From Rallus limicola (Eukaryota; Chordata; Aves; Gruiformes; Rallidae), in NCBI GenBank assembly GCA_022605955.1, contig JAKCOZ010000018.1, forward strand, positions 8,068,001 through 8,132,000: a DNA stretch of 64,000 nt, read 5' to 3'. The notes beneath the pieces are model-generated. The model saw only the letters and a program-made list of their open reading frames with translations. It was not told where the DNA came from and ran no database searches. Of this stretch, positions 12,901 through 26,300 are shown in pieces. Positions within the stretch are counted from its first letter, which is position 1. Every line of letters begins with the position of its first letter. The translations under genes were made by a program, and so were the position numbers.

Positions 12901-15900
12901 GTGCTGACAGCGGCACTGTGCTCCAGTGGTACCCGGCCGCTCACCAACCCCACTCACACAAGCACATGTTTGAGAGTGCAGGAAAACAGACCTGCTGCAA
13001 ACATCCATCTAGCTTCCTATAGCCTGGCCTGCACTGGCTGACATCAGTGCACAATTTAACCTGAAACCCAAGGTTGGAAGCTCTGGACTCTGATTCATGG
13101 GTCCTGGCAAACCCCACTGCAGAGAGCAGAGGTGTCTGGGACCAGGGGTGAGCACCCAGCAGTAGGGAGGCACAGCCAGCCCCATGCTGTCCAAGCTGCT
13201 GCACTCCTGCACCGGTGAACATAACATGGAGCTGCAGTTAATGCCAGGTGACGCGTCCCAGCTGAGAGAGGCGGCTCGCCATCCTTTCTGCAGCCAGCCC
13301 CAGACCAAACAGGAGTGGACAGATTGCTGGGAACAGTTACATCTTCCACTGCTCCCACAGGCGCAGCCCACACAGATGATTCAGAAACCCTCCGGTGCAT
13401 GGGCAAGTCACTGCAGCAAGACAAGTTGCTGCGCATCAGCTGGGCCGTGGCAACCCGCTGTGAAAGGACACGTAGCAGATTGCACTGCTGTGGCAGACAG
13501 TGTTGGCTTCAGCCTGTGTGAAAGCCAGGCTTTGCTTCTTCACGGTTTGATTTAAACACTGCAGGCAGCGATTCCTGAATGCCCCTCTGTAGGCACATAT
13601 TTTGAGAAAATTAATAATTTATGCTCCCATTAATAAATTTTTGAGATCAGTGCGTGTTGCTGTGTGACTGTCAGCGAGACCCCTGGGAACAGTGTCAGCC
13701 TCAGAATGGCAGCAGTTCAGTTTTATTCATTTGTGAATATGAGCCAGACTTTTCAAAAATATTAATCTACTTCTGGGCTCCAAATTTCTCTCCCAACAAA
13801 TCCATTCTGTAAATGCACCTTTCCAACTGTTATCCTCCAAATGATCCTTCTCTGCGTTCAGCTCCAGTGAATCCACAGAATGGCTTCGAGCTACCATTTC
13901 CTGAGATGTATCAGCAGCCTGGGAGCTCACAGCTCCGAATTTTAATGTATCTGGGGGCTGCTGCACTAAGTGCTCTCACATTATAGGTGACTTCATTACT
14001 TTCTGAAAAGTGATGTGGAAAACAAAGTTTCGTGTAGGTCAGCTTTTAAAGTGGACTCATGTCCCTAAGAGATGGTGACGCATTCAGAAACTCACCTCTC
14101 TGTGTCTTTCCCCTCTCTACAGACACCAGCTTTTCAGGTGATTTCTTTGCAGCGATGACACACAGGTTTTCAGCAGAACAAGATAATGTGATATTATTTT
14201 TCCCCTGTTAATTCTTGGACCTGGCTCCTGGCCACCATGAATACAGCAACAAACATCTCTGGGCGTAGCACAAAGCTTTGAAGTTTAGAACCCCAGTGAC
14301 CGGGACATAGCAAGGGAAGCCCTCCCTCTTTGTTTTGGCAAAAGGCACATTTCCTTTTGTGCTGTTAGTGTGCTGCCTGGCATCTTCCTGCAAAAGAGTG
14401 CAATGCCCTTCACCCCACTGGCCTGGGCAGCGGGCTGCATATCCTCCCTTCACTCCCTGTAAGTATGATGGGTCTCAGGGCTGCTCTTTACCACAACCAA
14501 CTCACTCAAATCCAGTCTGCTGGCATTTTATATCTTTTGGATGCCATCGTTCCCATTCACATCCTTGTTGGCGGTAGCAGTGTCTAAAGGGACGCAGGCT
14601 TAGATGCCTCATTTCTTCCCCTGCATTCCCCTGCTATCCCTTCCCTGGGTCTCAATCTTCCACCCTTCTATTGAGCATATCATTCATCTGGGCCCAGATA
14701 GTCCTTTTTTTTTTTCTTTATAGTCCTTTTTTCTGATCCATTCTCTTCAGCTCCCCGTGTTCCCCTTCAAGCTCCACTCACAAGGAACCGAAGCTAAGCA
14801 TCTCCTTGCTGCCCCTTCAAATCCTTCCTGTGCAGCTTCCCACCCAGCCTGTGCTCCCATCAGCCACTGCCTCCGCTAGCAATCTGCAGGCTCCTGCTGG
14901 GTTCGCATCAGCCTGGGCTCCTCAGGCTGCAGCTGTGGTGTGGGGGTACCACAACGGCTGGGAAAGCACCATGTGTGTCTCAGCGCTAAGTATTATTGTG
15001 GGGCACAGCCTATATAAGCACTCTACATCCATCTGGCAGCAAGGGAAGTCTCCTAAAGTGGGTGTTCCTCTAGCACATTAGGAGGGCTGCTGAGAGCTCC
15101 TCTTTCTCTCTGTTCATACGGATTGGGCCCTTCGTTCTCACATGGAGGGGGATGCTAAACAGTGCCGTCTGTTCTCATGCCAGAAGCCAAAATGATCCTC
15201 TTTACATGTCCCTATTATTTTATAGCCAGGCAGCTGTACGAGCTCTGGGAACATTAGACTCCAGGGAGAAGTTTATGTCAATCTAAGGTACTTTGCAAAC
15301 AAATTATCAGGATGTATTTCCCCCCGCTTTACCTCCCTGCAGTTTTTGGGATGTATGTGTGCTAGAGTCCTTTAAAAGAATCCCTCCTCTTTGATAACCC
15401 CTTTCTTAGTGCTCCAGTAAAAAAAAAATCATGCTGGTGTTTGCTGGAATTTTTGGGAGGCAGAGCTCTCCCCAAATACTTTTGATTGCCCCTGACTGTT
15501 TCCTTTTAAAACAAGCCTCTTGCCCTCTCCTCTCCCTGGGCAGGGTCTATAAATAGCCTTGAATGTCTGGCTCCTGGACGTCCATATCTCAGGGAAGGTG
15601 TATACAGTTACTGTGCTCAACTTGACCTCTTAAATTAGCGCAGCCACAAGAAGATACAAAAGAACAACAGAAGTTATGTGACTGTTGATGTTTATTCCTG
15701 GGGAAATAGGAAGGAGGGGTGTTTCATAAGCTGTTCACGTTCTTTAATGCTGGTGGAAATGATGCTTTGACATTAGCAAGTGGCAGACTGTTGAATCATA
15801 GATGCCACAACCCAACCCAGTCTGCCACAACCCAGCCCGAGGCACGCACAGGCCTCTGCACTCTTTGTCAGTGTCCCCTAGACCCAACAGCAGCCTCTTG

Positions 15901-18900
15901 CTATTCCACATGGCCCTGACACAGGACCTACATAGGGGACCACCAGCTTCTTCAAATTCTCACCATTTACCCAATGCATATCAGCCTGGTATAAAATGCC
16001 TCGACTTTCTCTTTGCATAACTAATGGATTTCATAGAAATAAAGTGCCAGACATTGGGCAGCTGCCTTCCCCTGGTTGTTTTCCAGCAGGCATCTCTTTT
16101 CCCACGTTGACATGAGCCCCTTATCTATCTGACCCTAGCCTGATCCCCTAGCAGAATCTGTCCACTCTCCCAGTGGAACAGGGAAACAATGAGCTCACCA
16201 AGTGTCACCTAGATTGCTCACATATCTGATCTCCAAGAAAGAGCATGGTGTTTGCTTTATCAGAGCATATTTTGGTCGACAAGGGCTCCCTGCTGTGTTA
16301 CAAGGCATTTTCCAAAGCCCATTAGAGTCAATGGAAAAGCTCCTGCTGGTTTTGATAGACTTAGTAGGAAGCCTTATTAGAAAGGATTTCACAGTGAATC
16401 CTTAAAGTTTTGCGTATGTGTCTGGCTCTCTAGGCAAGATCAAGTCCTTTTATGTACACTGTGTCTCACACCCATTAATCATGTACCTTTGTTTTTCTTG
16501 GTAAGAAAAAAAAATCAAAGTCTGGAGATTACCCTACAATATGAACCCCCTGTACCCAAAGATGAACCCTGGCAGGAGCAGGAAGGGAATTAGTCTGATG
16601 GAATAGTTTTGATACTGAACCTCCAAGTACCAGCACAGTATTTCCAATCTGAAATCCCTTATTTTTTCTTCCACTGGCTATTGATGAAACATGCATTAAC
16701 TGTAAGCTCTGGTTAAATTACTCAGTCATTACTCACTTTATGGCCTCATGAGTCTCTCCTGAAAGTTTTAGCTGCAACAATGAATTAACTTCCTTCAAAA
16801 CTGTCAAGAATTTAGCAAAATCCTTGGAAATGGACTTGTAGTTCCAGAAACTTCCTGAAGAGCAAAGTCCTTGGTGACTCTTACATATTCGTCACAGCAA
16901 TGTGTTCAGATCATAATGTCATTTCTAATCACTCAAGGCTGATTTACTTGACTCCTGAGCTTGGGCACGTGGATTTGGTGTAAATGCATTTGTTCCCTGG
17001 ACAGTCTGTGAATAACCACCTGGATCTGAGAGGGCTTCTGCACTGGCATGAATAACTCAAACCCACATATCACTTAGGGGAAGGCAGACACACACTGACC
17101 TGCTGCTTTTGTGGAATTTTCTGCAAACAAGTGAGACGATTGCTGGGCAGCAGCTGAGGCTGTGAGCCGGTTCCTGGCTGGTTCCACTAATGATTTGGCA
17201 GGCTCGGATGGTTGGGAGAGCTCGTAGCGAAAGCCAGAGCCTTGCCTGCTTTGGCTGCAGCGTGGTAGCAGTCAGAAATCACCTGTGTCTGATGGGCTTT
17301 CTGTTGGCTATGTGATGGCACATGGGGGGTTTGGGACTGGCCCCACATGACAATGTCAGACCACAAATCCACCCGTGCAACAGGCCCAAGCACTGATATA
17401 AACCATGTTTTGAAAAGAGGACTTGGAAGAATAAACTCTGGATGTTGTTCCTGCAGACAGATGAGGCGCAGCTTATCTTGGACTGGTTAGGTGGAAAAGA
17501 AACACAGCCTCAAGGCTGGCAGGTTGGGTATTTTTATCAATGCTGTATTTTAACTGCAAATAGTTGAAAAACACACCTGACAGTGGACAGTCCAGAAAAT
17601 GACAACTTTAAAATGAGAAGATTTTCTTTTTGCTGGTTATTGAGATAGCATCAAAGCCAGGTAGAAAGATTTTTGCATCCCCTGGCCTGGGTTTCTACAC
17701 TATTTGCATCTCAAACAATGTCACTTTGCATGACATCCCAATTGAGGACCTAGCCCCAAATGACTGAGTGTGTTTGGGACAGAGTGGGCTCCATGTTAAC
17801 CTCCCAGGGCGGCTGCATCATGGTGCATGTGTCTGCTCCTCATTTGTCTTCTCCACACTCCCATATCTCTTGCTGAAATTATCCATCTTTCAGGAGAAAA
17901 AAATCCTGTAAGGCTCAAATTCTTGCTTCTGCTTTCCCAAGCAAATGGAGATGTGGCTCAGCTCTGTCCTTCCTCTCAGCCTCTGTTCAGCTCATTTACA
18001 GTATCCTGGAGGATGTCCCTCCACCAGCTCCTGTCAAAGATGAGCCCAAGGCTCCCTCACTATGGAGATAGAGCTTAGAAATCACAGCTTGTCTTGTTTA
18101 ACCCCATGGGTCTACAGAAGAGACCTGAACACTCAGCTGGAGGCTTGGCGGTCAGCAGTGCACTGTGGCTGGGCAATGGGGAAGAGCAGCTAATGTCCAG
18201 CCCAAAAAGCCAAAGACATGCTTAGTCATGTTCATGAGTGCCAGAAGGGCTGCTCTGTGTGCTAGCTTCTCTTTCCTCAGATTTTCTTCCTCAAATCCTC
18301 ATTTTTCCCCCACATTTTTTCTCTGAAGGGTCAGGAGGAGAGGTAGGGAGAAGGAAACAGTGGTCCAGGTTTAATATCGAAATGACTGGTTTTGCCTCAC
18401 CTCTCATGGCTGCAATTCCCCATTCAGTCCCAAAGGGCACCAACATCTCCAGGACCCAGACTACATCCAGGACAGTGAGAAAACAGAAGCAAACACAGCA
18501 CACAAAATACACAGAATATTTTCACATGCTCTTCCAGAAGTAGTAACATGAGCTTGTTCTTCCCTTTATAGGGATCATTGCAGGTCTCTGCTAGAGAGCT
18601 GGCATGGGTTTGTGACCCATACCTCCAGCACCTCTGTGCAGCTCTCAGCTCTAGAGTGACCTCACTTCACATGTCTGAGAGCTATTGCTATTCTTTTCTC
18701 TTCATGCTACACTAATGCCCAGGGGTCCTAGGCAGTGTCTGGATCTTTCTTCTGCTAGGTGTTACACATTGTGGGAGAGGCAGTCCAAAGATTTTGCAAT
18801 TTAAATAGTTGAGAAAACAAACAATGAGAGGAAATCAGAGATCTGGAGAGAGGATCAGGACTCCCAGGGATGGAGGCTTGGCAGAGGAGGATGTTCTGCT

Positions 18901-20737
18901 GCTATCTGTAGACAATGGAGTGAATGAAATGGATGCTGGGCAACCTTAAAACTCTTCCAGTTGTCACTATTTTTATCACATCTGAGAAGTGCTTTGTTGA
19001 AGACCAGCCATGCCAGAAAGTTGTATCAATAACCATGTGGGCAAAACCCCCTTGCTAAGACATGCATGGAGCAAAGTTTTGACTGCAAGGAACAGTCCTG
19101 CCTCTGAAGCAGATAGTCCTGAGACTAATTCCTGCCTTGGCTTTGGAGTGAAACAAGTGTAGTGGGCCTGTCTATCTGTCCACCTTACACAACTCATGTA
19201 TTCACTGCAGCTGTTGCTGCAGAAACACACAATGTTTGGCTAATGGGGAATACCTCAGTCAAAGGAGACTTTCATTGACAGCGTTGTATGGCCCCAGGGC
19301 TGCTGCAGAGCATGTTTTGTGATCTCAGGGTATTCCTCAGGCTGCTCAGACACTGAAGTCAACAGGAACTTTAGAAGGATGAAGGGGTAAAACAAAAGGC
19401 TACGTTGATGTCCCTCATATAAAAAGGAATATAAACCAAAATCAGAGATGATGGGTGTGCACAGGGCAGCTGCTCCCCAGGTATTGCTGGTGCTGAACTC
19501 TGGGGCAGGAGAGTGTCTCAGCACTGGGTAAAGCCTGTGCCAAGAAAAACCCACTCTGCAGGCAGGGAGTTTGCACTGCTTTCCCACAGCAATTCCAGGG
19601 AGCAGCTGAGCCCTATTTAAAGCCAGTGGAAAGCATTGCTGGCACCAGGTTCTTCACAAATCTTCCCAAGCAAAGAAAGTTCAGAACACCAGGAAGGGAA
19701 GAAAAAGCCTCCTAAAATGAAAAAGGTCTCTGATGGGGGCTCCCAAAAATACACAATAAATCTCAGTTTCTCAATAGCAATCTTCCTTTGCAGTTGCAGG
19801 CAGGCATCTCTCTTCGGTGCCAGGACACTTCTATTCCCTATTCACAAAGTGCTGGTTGGCATCCCAGGACTTGGATCCATCTTGCTCAAAAGTTACAAAC
19901 GAGGTCATGTCCTCAGCTACTGACTGCTTAAACAGCCCTTTGCCATGGGACTTCTCCTGCAGTGGGATACTCTATGTTGTGTGCTCCAGAACATCCTCCA
20001 AAAGCTGTAGGCTACTCCAAGCAGGGAGTTGAAGGATAGAAATGGCCAAATATTCTCAGCTGGTGGAAATCTGTTTCCATCAAAATTTGGCCATGACTCA
20101 ATGGTGTCTGTGGGCTCTGGAAAATATTGTAGGTAGGTGGCACCCTGTTCCCCTTGTCATTACAGCACCATCTGCCTCTCTAGGCTCCCACCAGCTCCAG
20201 ATTGCATTTTTAAACTTCTGTTATGGCACAGCATCCTCTATCCCCTCTGCTGAAGTGCCTACTCACCGGATGAAATGTAGGTCCCTAGCACATCCCACCT
20301 GGGACACCTCAGCAGCAATTCCTGTTTTGCAGAGGCTGGAGGCTGGAGCTGTTTCTGAGAACATCCCGGACGTCAGCGGGGACGCTCAGCCGCCGGCTGG
20401 TACTGCCACTTCGCTGTGGGCGGAAAGAGAATGGACAGGGTGATTCACTGCACAAAGGGCAAGACACAACTTTTGGCAAAGAGAACGTAATAGAAACTTA
20501 ATTTTAAAAATACTTGCCTTGTCCTGAGAACATTTGGGCCACACAGCTATGGTTTTAATTAAGGGACACAGGGACAATTTGGGTGCCTTAAAGAAAAGTC
20601 AATTAACACTCACTAAAAGGCAATGTTATTTTAAAGACCCTTGGGAAATTACTTTGTTTATCCAATATGAAAGAATAACACACGGTCTCTCTAGCCACTG
20701 CCAGCTCAGGATCTGGCAACTTTCTACAGCCAACAAC
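9913..20737. other. unique non-coding DNA, no gene recognised
   Basis: More than 10 kb with no recognisable gene, RNA or interspersed repeat. Overlapping short frames crowd 12500-13560, but they run on both strands and share no domain signature. Small local structure includes a 20-bp imperfect tandem duplication at 15804-15843 and a 13-bp direct repeat (ATAGTCC followed by T6) at 14698 and 14720. A TATATAAG motif near 15010 and a GGTATAAAATG motif near 15990 resemble TATA boxes but lack any supporting context. Confidence 0.55.
15804..15843. repeat. 20-bp imperfect tandem duplication
   Basis: Two adjacent units both begin GCCACAACCCARCCC and then diverge in their last five bases. It is a small local duplication with no visible function. 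Confidence 0.7.
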
Positions 20738-20848
20738 CAGCTCATTTTCACAATACCCTCAAGGGTATGCTCTGCTCCCCTTTCTCCAGATGAGAATAGT
20801 GAAGCAAAGTGAGGGGAAACTACTTGCTTAGTGTCATCAAAGATCCTT
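20738..20848 (+). mobile_element. MIR-like ancient SINE fragment
   Basis: A core near 20780-20840 reads CTCCAGATGAGAATAGTGAA, then an AAGTGAGG block, then TACTTGCTTAGTGTCATCAA. This follows the MIR/L2 3' pattern of a CCCC-TTT stretch, AGATGAGGAAACTGAGGC, then a ttaagTaACTTGCCcaaGGTCA block. The match is diverged and ungapped alignment fails in places. MIR-type fossils predate the bird-mammal split and survive in low number in birds. It could be a chance resemblance. Confidence 0.45.
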
Positions 20849-22843
20849 GTCTGAACTCCTTGGGATGTGGGAAGAGCTATGGGTATGTGTTCTAAAATGC
20901 AACATAAAAGGAGACTCAAACCTGCAACTTTTGCTTGTTTTTTGCACACAGGACACCAGAACTCATATTTTATTTATTTATTTCCACCTATTGCACAGGC
21001 ATCTGAAGTGGTTGGAGGTCTAGCCTGCACTGTGTATTCAGATGATACCATGAGAGACTCTTTGTCTGCCATGCACCCAGCAGACACAGCCTCTGCATTC
21101 TTAGAGTGGTGAGGTGTCCCTGTCCCTCTACTCCCTGAGCAGACAGCAGCTCTGGGAGTGATTTGGTGCTGAGAAAAACAGAATGACAAAATAGCCCCCA
21201 GATTGGAATGAAGATAGTTGTTATAGCAAAAAAAATGGGGGAGGGGAGGAAAAAAAAGAACAATTTTTCATTGAAAAATTTGAGGGGACATTTAAGATGC
21301 TCAGTTGTTTTAGTCAGAATTGGCTTGAAATTGTTGGCAGGGAAAATTTTGTGGCAGGTCACATAAGTGCAAGGTATTTTGCAGTATAAAAAAGGTGAAA
21401 ATTGTTAAATAGACTCTGCAACAGCAGAGTTCACATTCTCATAGTCTTGCATGGGGATGGGCTCAGCAGAGGGACGAAGGTCAAGACTTGCAAAAGCTGA
21501 GTAGGAAAGCCTAAGTCTGTTTGATACCAAAAAAGCCATGTTTCTAAAAATATGTTCAATGTTTAACAAGCCAGACCCCACATGTCAAAATCTGAGGAGA
21601 AACACTGAGCTTCAAAATAGTAATTTGATGTACCTGAGCAAAGAAGGGTTTCCTCTTTGGACATCACCTTTCATAGGACTCTCCATCAGTCTGTAATGGT
21701 GAAACTGAGCAAAGTGCTCTGCATATACCTCAGACTTCTGCCTATGTGAGTTCTGCAATTTAGGGAGTGGAGAGGGTGTTGTGTTTCTATCTCCATAAGT
21801 CTCAGCAGAGGCCATTAAGTTACAGAAAAACCCTGGAGAACTTCCAAAGAGCCAATGAGGGGCCTGTACAATTCACGTGGCTTTCCCCCCTAGCAGGAAA
21901 GGACCACAGTTTGCTCTTGGAGAGTGACAGCACTGGGGCCTTTGCTCTGTTGCCATCTTTTTTTTTCCATTTCTCCATTTATGCTGGTTTTCCCATTTAA
22001 AGCCCCATTTTCCAGCTCTTTGAAATCCTCACGACACCTTCATCTTCAAGACCTGGAGAATGGCGGGAAAGGTTGAACCTTCCTGTTTACGAGCAAAGAA
22101 AAGCCCTTCCTGGCCAACTCCTGTTCCACCTCCTGGTCAATGCAATTAGCATTCCTAATTGTTTTTCCAGGTTGAAATGTAAAGAAAATATTTTTCCTAC
22201 TGTTGAAGACATGAAAGGCAGGATACAGAATATGAAAACATGCTTGGAACTGCTCCATGCTTCAGACATAAATTGTCTGTCTCTACGTATATCGCTCTGT
22301 GCAGGGTCAGTCTGTACCACTGTTTCCAGGATTCTCCCCTGATCCTATTAATGGTGCAGAAACAAATAACTTAGCAGCTGTCCCTTCATCCAGCAACAGA
22401 GCTGGGGAAATGGAGACAGTGATGCAGCCTCTGCTGGCAGCCTCACTGGACAATACACCTGGCAAAGCAGCTCCTGCTTTCCACTCTGAGCCTAGGAAAA
22501 AAATCCTCCTGAAAAAATTCTGTTGGTGATTGCTTTCCCTTAGTCCTCTATGAGTAACCACAGGAGCCACCATGAGCTTGACATTGAGGAGTTCTTTGCT
22601 CTTGCAGAATGCCAGAGATGTTGGAGAGAACTGAACGTGTCTAAATCTGTCTGGGATGGAGAACATGCAGTTCATGTGCAAAATCCTCCTGCAGAACTTG
22701 GTCAAACCATCCCATCCCTGGGCTCTTGCCCTCTCCCTGTTCTTTTCAGGCCCTGCTGATACTCTGACCTCCCTCAGCCTGGCACTCTGCTGAGTGACTT
22801 CGGAGCCCAGAGAGGACTCAGGCTGGAACAAGGGCTTGTGCTG
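20849..22843. other. unique non-coding DNA, no gene recognised
   Basis: No gene or transposon recognised. A purine-only run (21233-21260) is followed at once by a small palindrome (21262-21280). The 200-codon minus-strand frame at 22307-22909 has no recognisable domain, and its 5' end runs into the LTR at 22844, so I treat it as a chance frame. Confidence 0.55.
21262..21280. repeat. 9-bp inverted repeat with 1-base spacer
   Basis: AATTTTTCA and TGAAAAATT are exact reverse complements around a single T. The palindrome sits directly after a purine-only tract made of A and G runs. I see no protein-binding or terminator context that would assign a function. Confidence 0.8.
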
Positions 22844-23319
22844 TGTCATGGTTTTAGCCCCAGCTGGCAGGGAAGCACCATGCAGCCACTTGCTCAGTCC
22901 ACCCCCCAACCCCTCTGGTGGGATGGGGGAGAGAATCAGAAGAGTGAAAGTGAGAAAATGCCTGGGGGGAGATAAAAACAGGTTAGAAGGACAAACAAAA
23001 CCAAGAAAGTTGATGCTAATAATGATAATGATAATGATAATAATACTGATGTGATGAACAGCACAATTTCACACCAAAGTCGGTGCTGTGCAAGACCCCC
23101 AGCTGCCCAGCCTCTGAGCCCACCCCAAGTTATAAACAGAACATGACATCACATGGTATGGAATATCTCTTCGGTCAGTTTGGGTCAGCTGTCTGGGTTG
23201 TCCTCCCTCCCAGCTTCTTGGGTGCCCTCCACCTTTGCATTGACAGGGCAAGATTAGAAGCTGAAAAGTCCTTGATTACTTGGCACTTCTGACCACGCTG
23301 GGAACTGGCTAAACCAGCA
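22844..23319 (-). mobile_element. solo LTR of an avian endogenous retrovirus
   Basis: I recognise the order of blocks as a widespread avian retroviral LTR family, read on the minus strand. On the plus strand it starts with TGTCATGG and a CCCCAGCTGGCAGG block. It then has a GGGATGGGGGAGAGAATC block (22920-22938) and a stretch of ATAATG-type repeats (23012-23045). Next come a TTATAAAC motif that is the minus-strand TATA region (23130-23138) and a CATCACATGGTATGGAATAT block. It ends with CAGTTTGGGTCAGCTG, a CTCCCAGCTTCTTG block and AAGCTGAAAAGTCCTTGATT, then AAACCAGCA. The outer part of U3 (right side, after about 23277) looks deleted compared with the family. The polyadenylation-signal region is mutated. 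No gag, pol or env sequence, primer-binding site or second LTR is visible on either side, so this is a solo LTR left by recombination. No clear target-site duplication remains. The exact subfamily name is not assigned. Confidence 0.85.
23012..23045. repeat. (AATGAT)n-type repeat inside the LTR
   Basis: ATAATG, AATGAT and ATAATA units follow each other. Members of this LTR family normally carry such an AT-rich simple repeat at this place, so it is part of the LTR and not an independent microsatellite. Confidence 0.8.
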
Positions 23320-26300
23320 TGGTCTTAGCTTTACTTCTCTGCTGTTTTCTGCACACCAGCTGCTCAAGCCCTTTGCTCTGGCTGGGGGTAAGGGACCAGG
23401 CAGACACTTCTGACTGGGTCTCGGGTCACTTGTTCTGTTCTTTTCACAGGCTGCAGCTTTTGGCAGCTTGTGAAAGGGGTGATGAACAGGCACAAAAGTC
23501 AATTTTCAACAGCTCCCTGAATTTCCAGAGGTCTCAAACACCAGTAGCATCTCCTGATACTAGCCTCCATGTCTGGCCCACTCGATAAGGGCCTTCAATG
23601 TCAGCAAGGGGCTCTCCATGCTCATCTCTGGGCTGCCTCCCTAAAGATGGGCATGAAGAATTCCAAGACTACATGAAGCCAAGCAAACTTCCAAGTGTGG
23701 GACCAAGAAGCTGTGCTTGCAGACACAATTTCCCTATACAAGGGAAGGCTCATCTGGAGGGCAGCTGCTCACAGATGCACTGGAGGTCTGGGGCAGGACT
23801 TCTTCCTTCCAGAACTTGTGCTTGAAAATGTGAATCTGTAAACTCTGAGTAATTCTGGGTTTTGGTATCATGGACTATGAACAGAGCTAAAAGTGATGTA
23901 ACAGGCTGGAGTAAGTGTAAGTTATTCTCTAACAGCAAGACCCTGACACACACACGGAGCCTTTATCTCTAAGGTTCACTGCAATGTAGCTTATAATTTA
24001 AAATGCTTCCAAGTGAAACCAGCTTCCAATGTGAAAGGTAGCTTGATACCTTTATTTATAGCTCCTCTCTGGCTATTCTTTGAAGGTACCAATCCAGATA
24101 GTCCTCATTTATTCAACAAGGACTGAGCAGAACCAGATTTGTATTCCCCCTCTGGGAAGATCTGCCCTGGGGTATTTTCCTTCCAATGTAACACTGAATT
24201 ATTTCCAAGAATTTTGCAACTAGCTTAGCCACACATTTTCATTTGTTAACTATCTGCTGATTAAACAATACATTATGGCTCAGAGGACTTTTTATTTATT
24301 TTTTTAAAGTAAATTGAATACTGATGAAGGAATCGAAATAGTTTCAACAGCAACATACCCTCCCACACACATATACAGCAAAAGCCAAGCTTACAGCTTG
24401 TCTGCAGCATAAGCAGAACTGGATATTCACTGCCCAAGGATGATGAGTTGAGGGCTGGTGAGGATTGGGCCATTCCTTCCCAAGAGAGGGAAGGAACAGA
24501 GCTGGGCAGAAATTTGGAGGGGATGGACTGTTCCCACTGCCACCCCTGGGGACAGGAGAAATAGCTGTTGTTGGAAGGAAGGGTTACCGCTCCCACACCG
24601 CTGTTGAGAGCAGCAGCACCCAGTTTGGGCTTTCCAGGGCCCTGCTGTAGGCAGAGCAACATTCAGGGCTCTTTTGCCCTCCTAGGAAGCTGATGAACAA
24701 AGTCTCTGCCTCCTCTCCTGTGCTTCCAGCTATCCAATGCTCCCAGATGACACCGATGCTGTGCACCTCTGTGGCTTACCTGCTAAGCATTTTCGGGCAG
24801 TCCCATTAGACAAGCACACGCTGTTCTCTCCCTCACCCAATACTTGGTCTTTACCATGATTTCTATGAAGCTGGCTGGGCAAACCTGACTGCAGGGAATG
24901 AAGCAGGGCCAAGCAATGAAGCTGCACAGCTGGGTTTGCTTACAGCTCTTGGGGGGTGTGGGCCAGGCTTTGGGTTTCAGATTCTGCATATGCCCTGGCC
25001 CAGCTATGACCCATTTTTATAATATTTGGACCAGGGTGAAGGAAAATTTGCTGTTTTCTGAAATTCCTCTTCCTCTTGCTGACATACTGCTGTGTGGCAG
25101 ATCTGCCTCTCTCTGCTGGGACATATTCTCATGACAGATCTCACCCACATTGTAACTGAAGCAATTTGGGTTTCAGACAGTGGAGATTCAGAGAGTGGGA
25201 TGGCAAAGCCATGTCTTAGGGTTATCACCCAAAGCAAACCTCAGTCTGATTCAGCTGGAGCCCTGGGCAGCCCAGCACAGGGTGAGTCAGCTGAGAGAGA
25301 GGAAGAAACTGGGCATGGAGAGGCTGGAGCAGGGGGGAAAGGCATCCTCAAAGACACCCACTCATGATTAGAGTCCTTGTGCTTGTTCACATGTTGTACA
25401 ATGGCTTTTTTCTTCTTTTCCTTCTGCTTCAAGAGACTTCAGAGGTCTGGACTAATTCTGCTGTTAGAGGGATGGGGAGAAGATGGTATGGCAGAGGTGG
25501 TCATGCAGGTGAGAGAAGAGAAAACTGAGGAATGTCCTGATGGATGAGGAAGAGCCAGAGAGTGGGGAGGAAAGAGATTCTGTTTGTTTTTATCTGAATG
25601 GCACTTCCAGTTCTCTGGGGCTTGGCCCACAACTGAGGATTGCTTCTCATGGGCAGATCTGCAGTTATATCATTAACTGCAGAGTGTAAAGAGAAATTCA
25701 CCTATCTCAGCAGCGGAGATTTTTTTGGTTTTGAGTCTCACACAACTTCTGGTTAAAATGCTCAGCTGTATGTTCTGTTCACCACCACCATCAGGAATGA
25801 GCTTAATCAAACTAAAGGTGTTCTTTTTAGTTTACTGAATTCAGTGAAGAATTTACAAAAAGGCTACAAGACGGATCAGCAGGCAGATCCTCTGCTAAGG
25901 CTCTCCTTTACACTTTTGGACCTGAAGACCCCTAAAGTAATGTAGGAGAAAAATGCAGGAGCCTGCTCATACCACCTCTGACCCTTCTCTCAGGAGTATA
26001 TGAAGGGAAATGAAGGTGAGGAAAAGCAAAGCTGCAGAAGGAACAGCTGACAGAGAAGCACTAAGCAGTGATGGAGGACAAGAGCTCCTGAAGAATTTCA
26101 GGCTGAGTCCAAAAAACCATGTCTACCCTTAAAGGATCACATCCAAAATTATACAACTCATAAGGACAAAACCTCATTTATGGAGACACATTAAGGACTA
26201 ATTTCCCTAAATTGCCAGTGATGTGAAAAACAAAGCGTACTCAGTCCTGCAGATCACAGAGATAAACTGCAGGCTATTAAGGTGTCATCACAACTTCTAC

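Noticed and set aside
15005..15020. TATATAAG motif as a promoter
   Set aside because: An isolated TATA-like match with no initiator, CpG island or downstream gene.
15990..16020. GGTATAAAATG with a nearby TTTGCAT motif as a promoter
   Set aside because: Short motifs expected by chance in this much DNA; no transcript context.
22307..22909. 200-codon minus-strand open frame
   Set aside because: Its 5' part runs into the LTR, it has no known domain, and a frame of this length is near the chance expectation for 64 kb.
23012..23045. Independent microsatellite
   Set aside because: It lies inside the retroviral LTR at the position where that family carries an AT-rich simple repeat.
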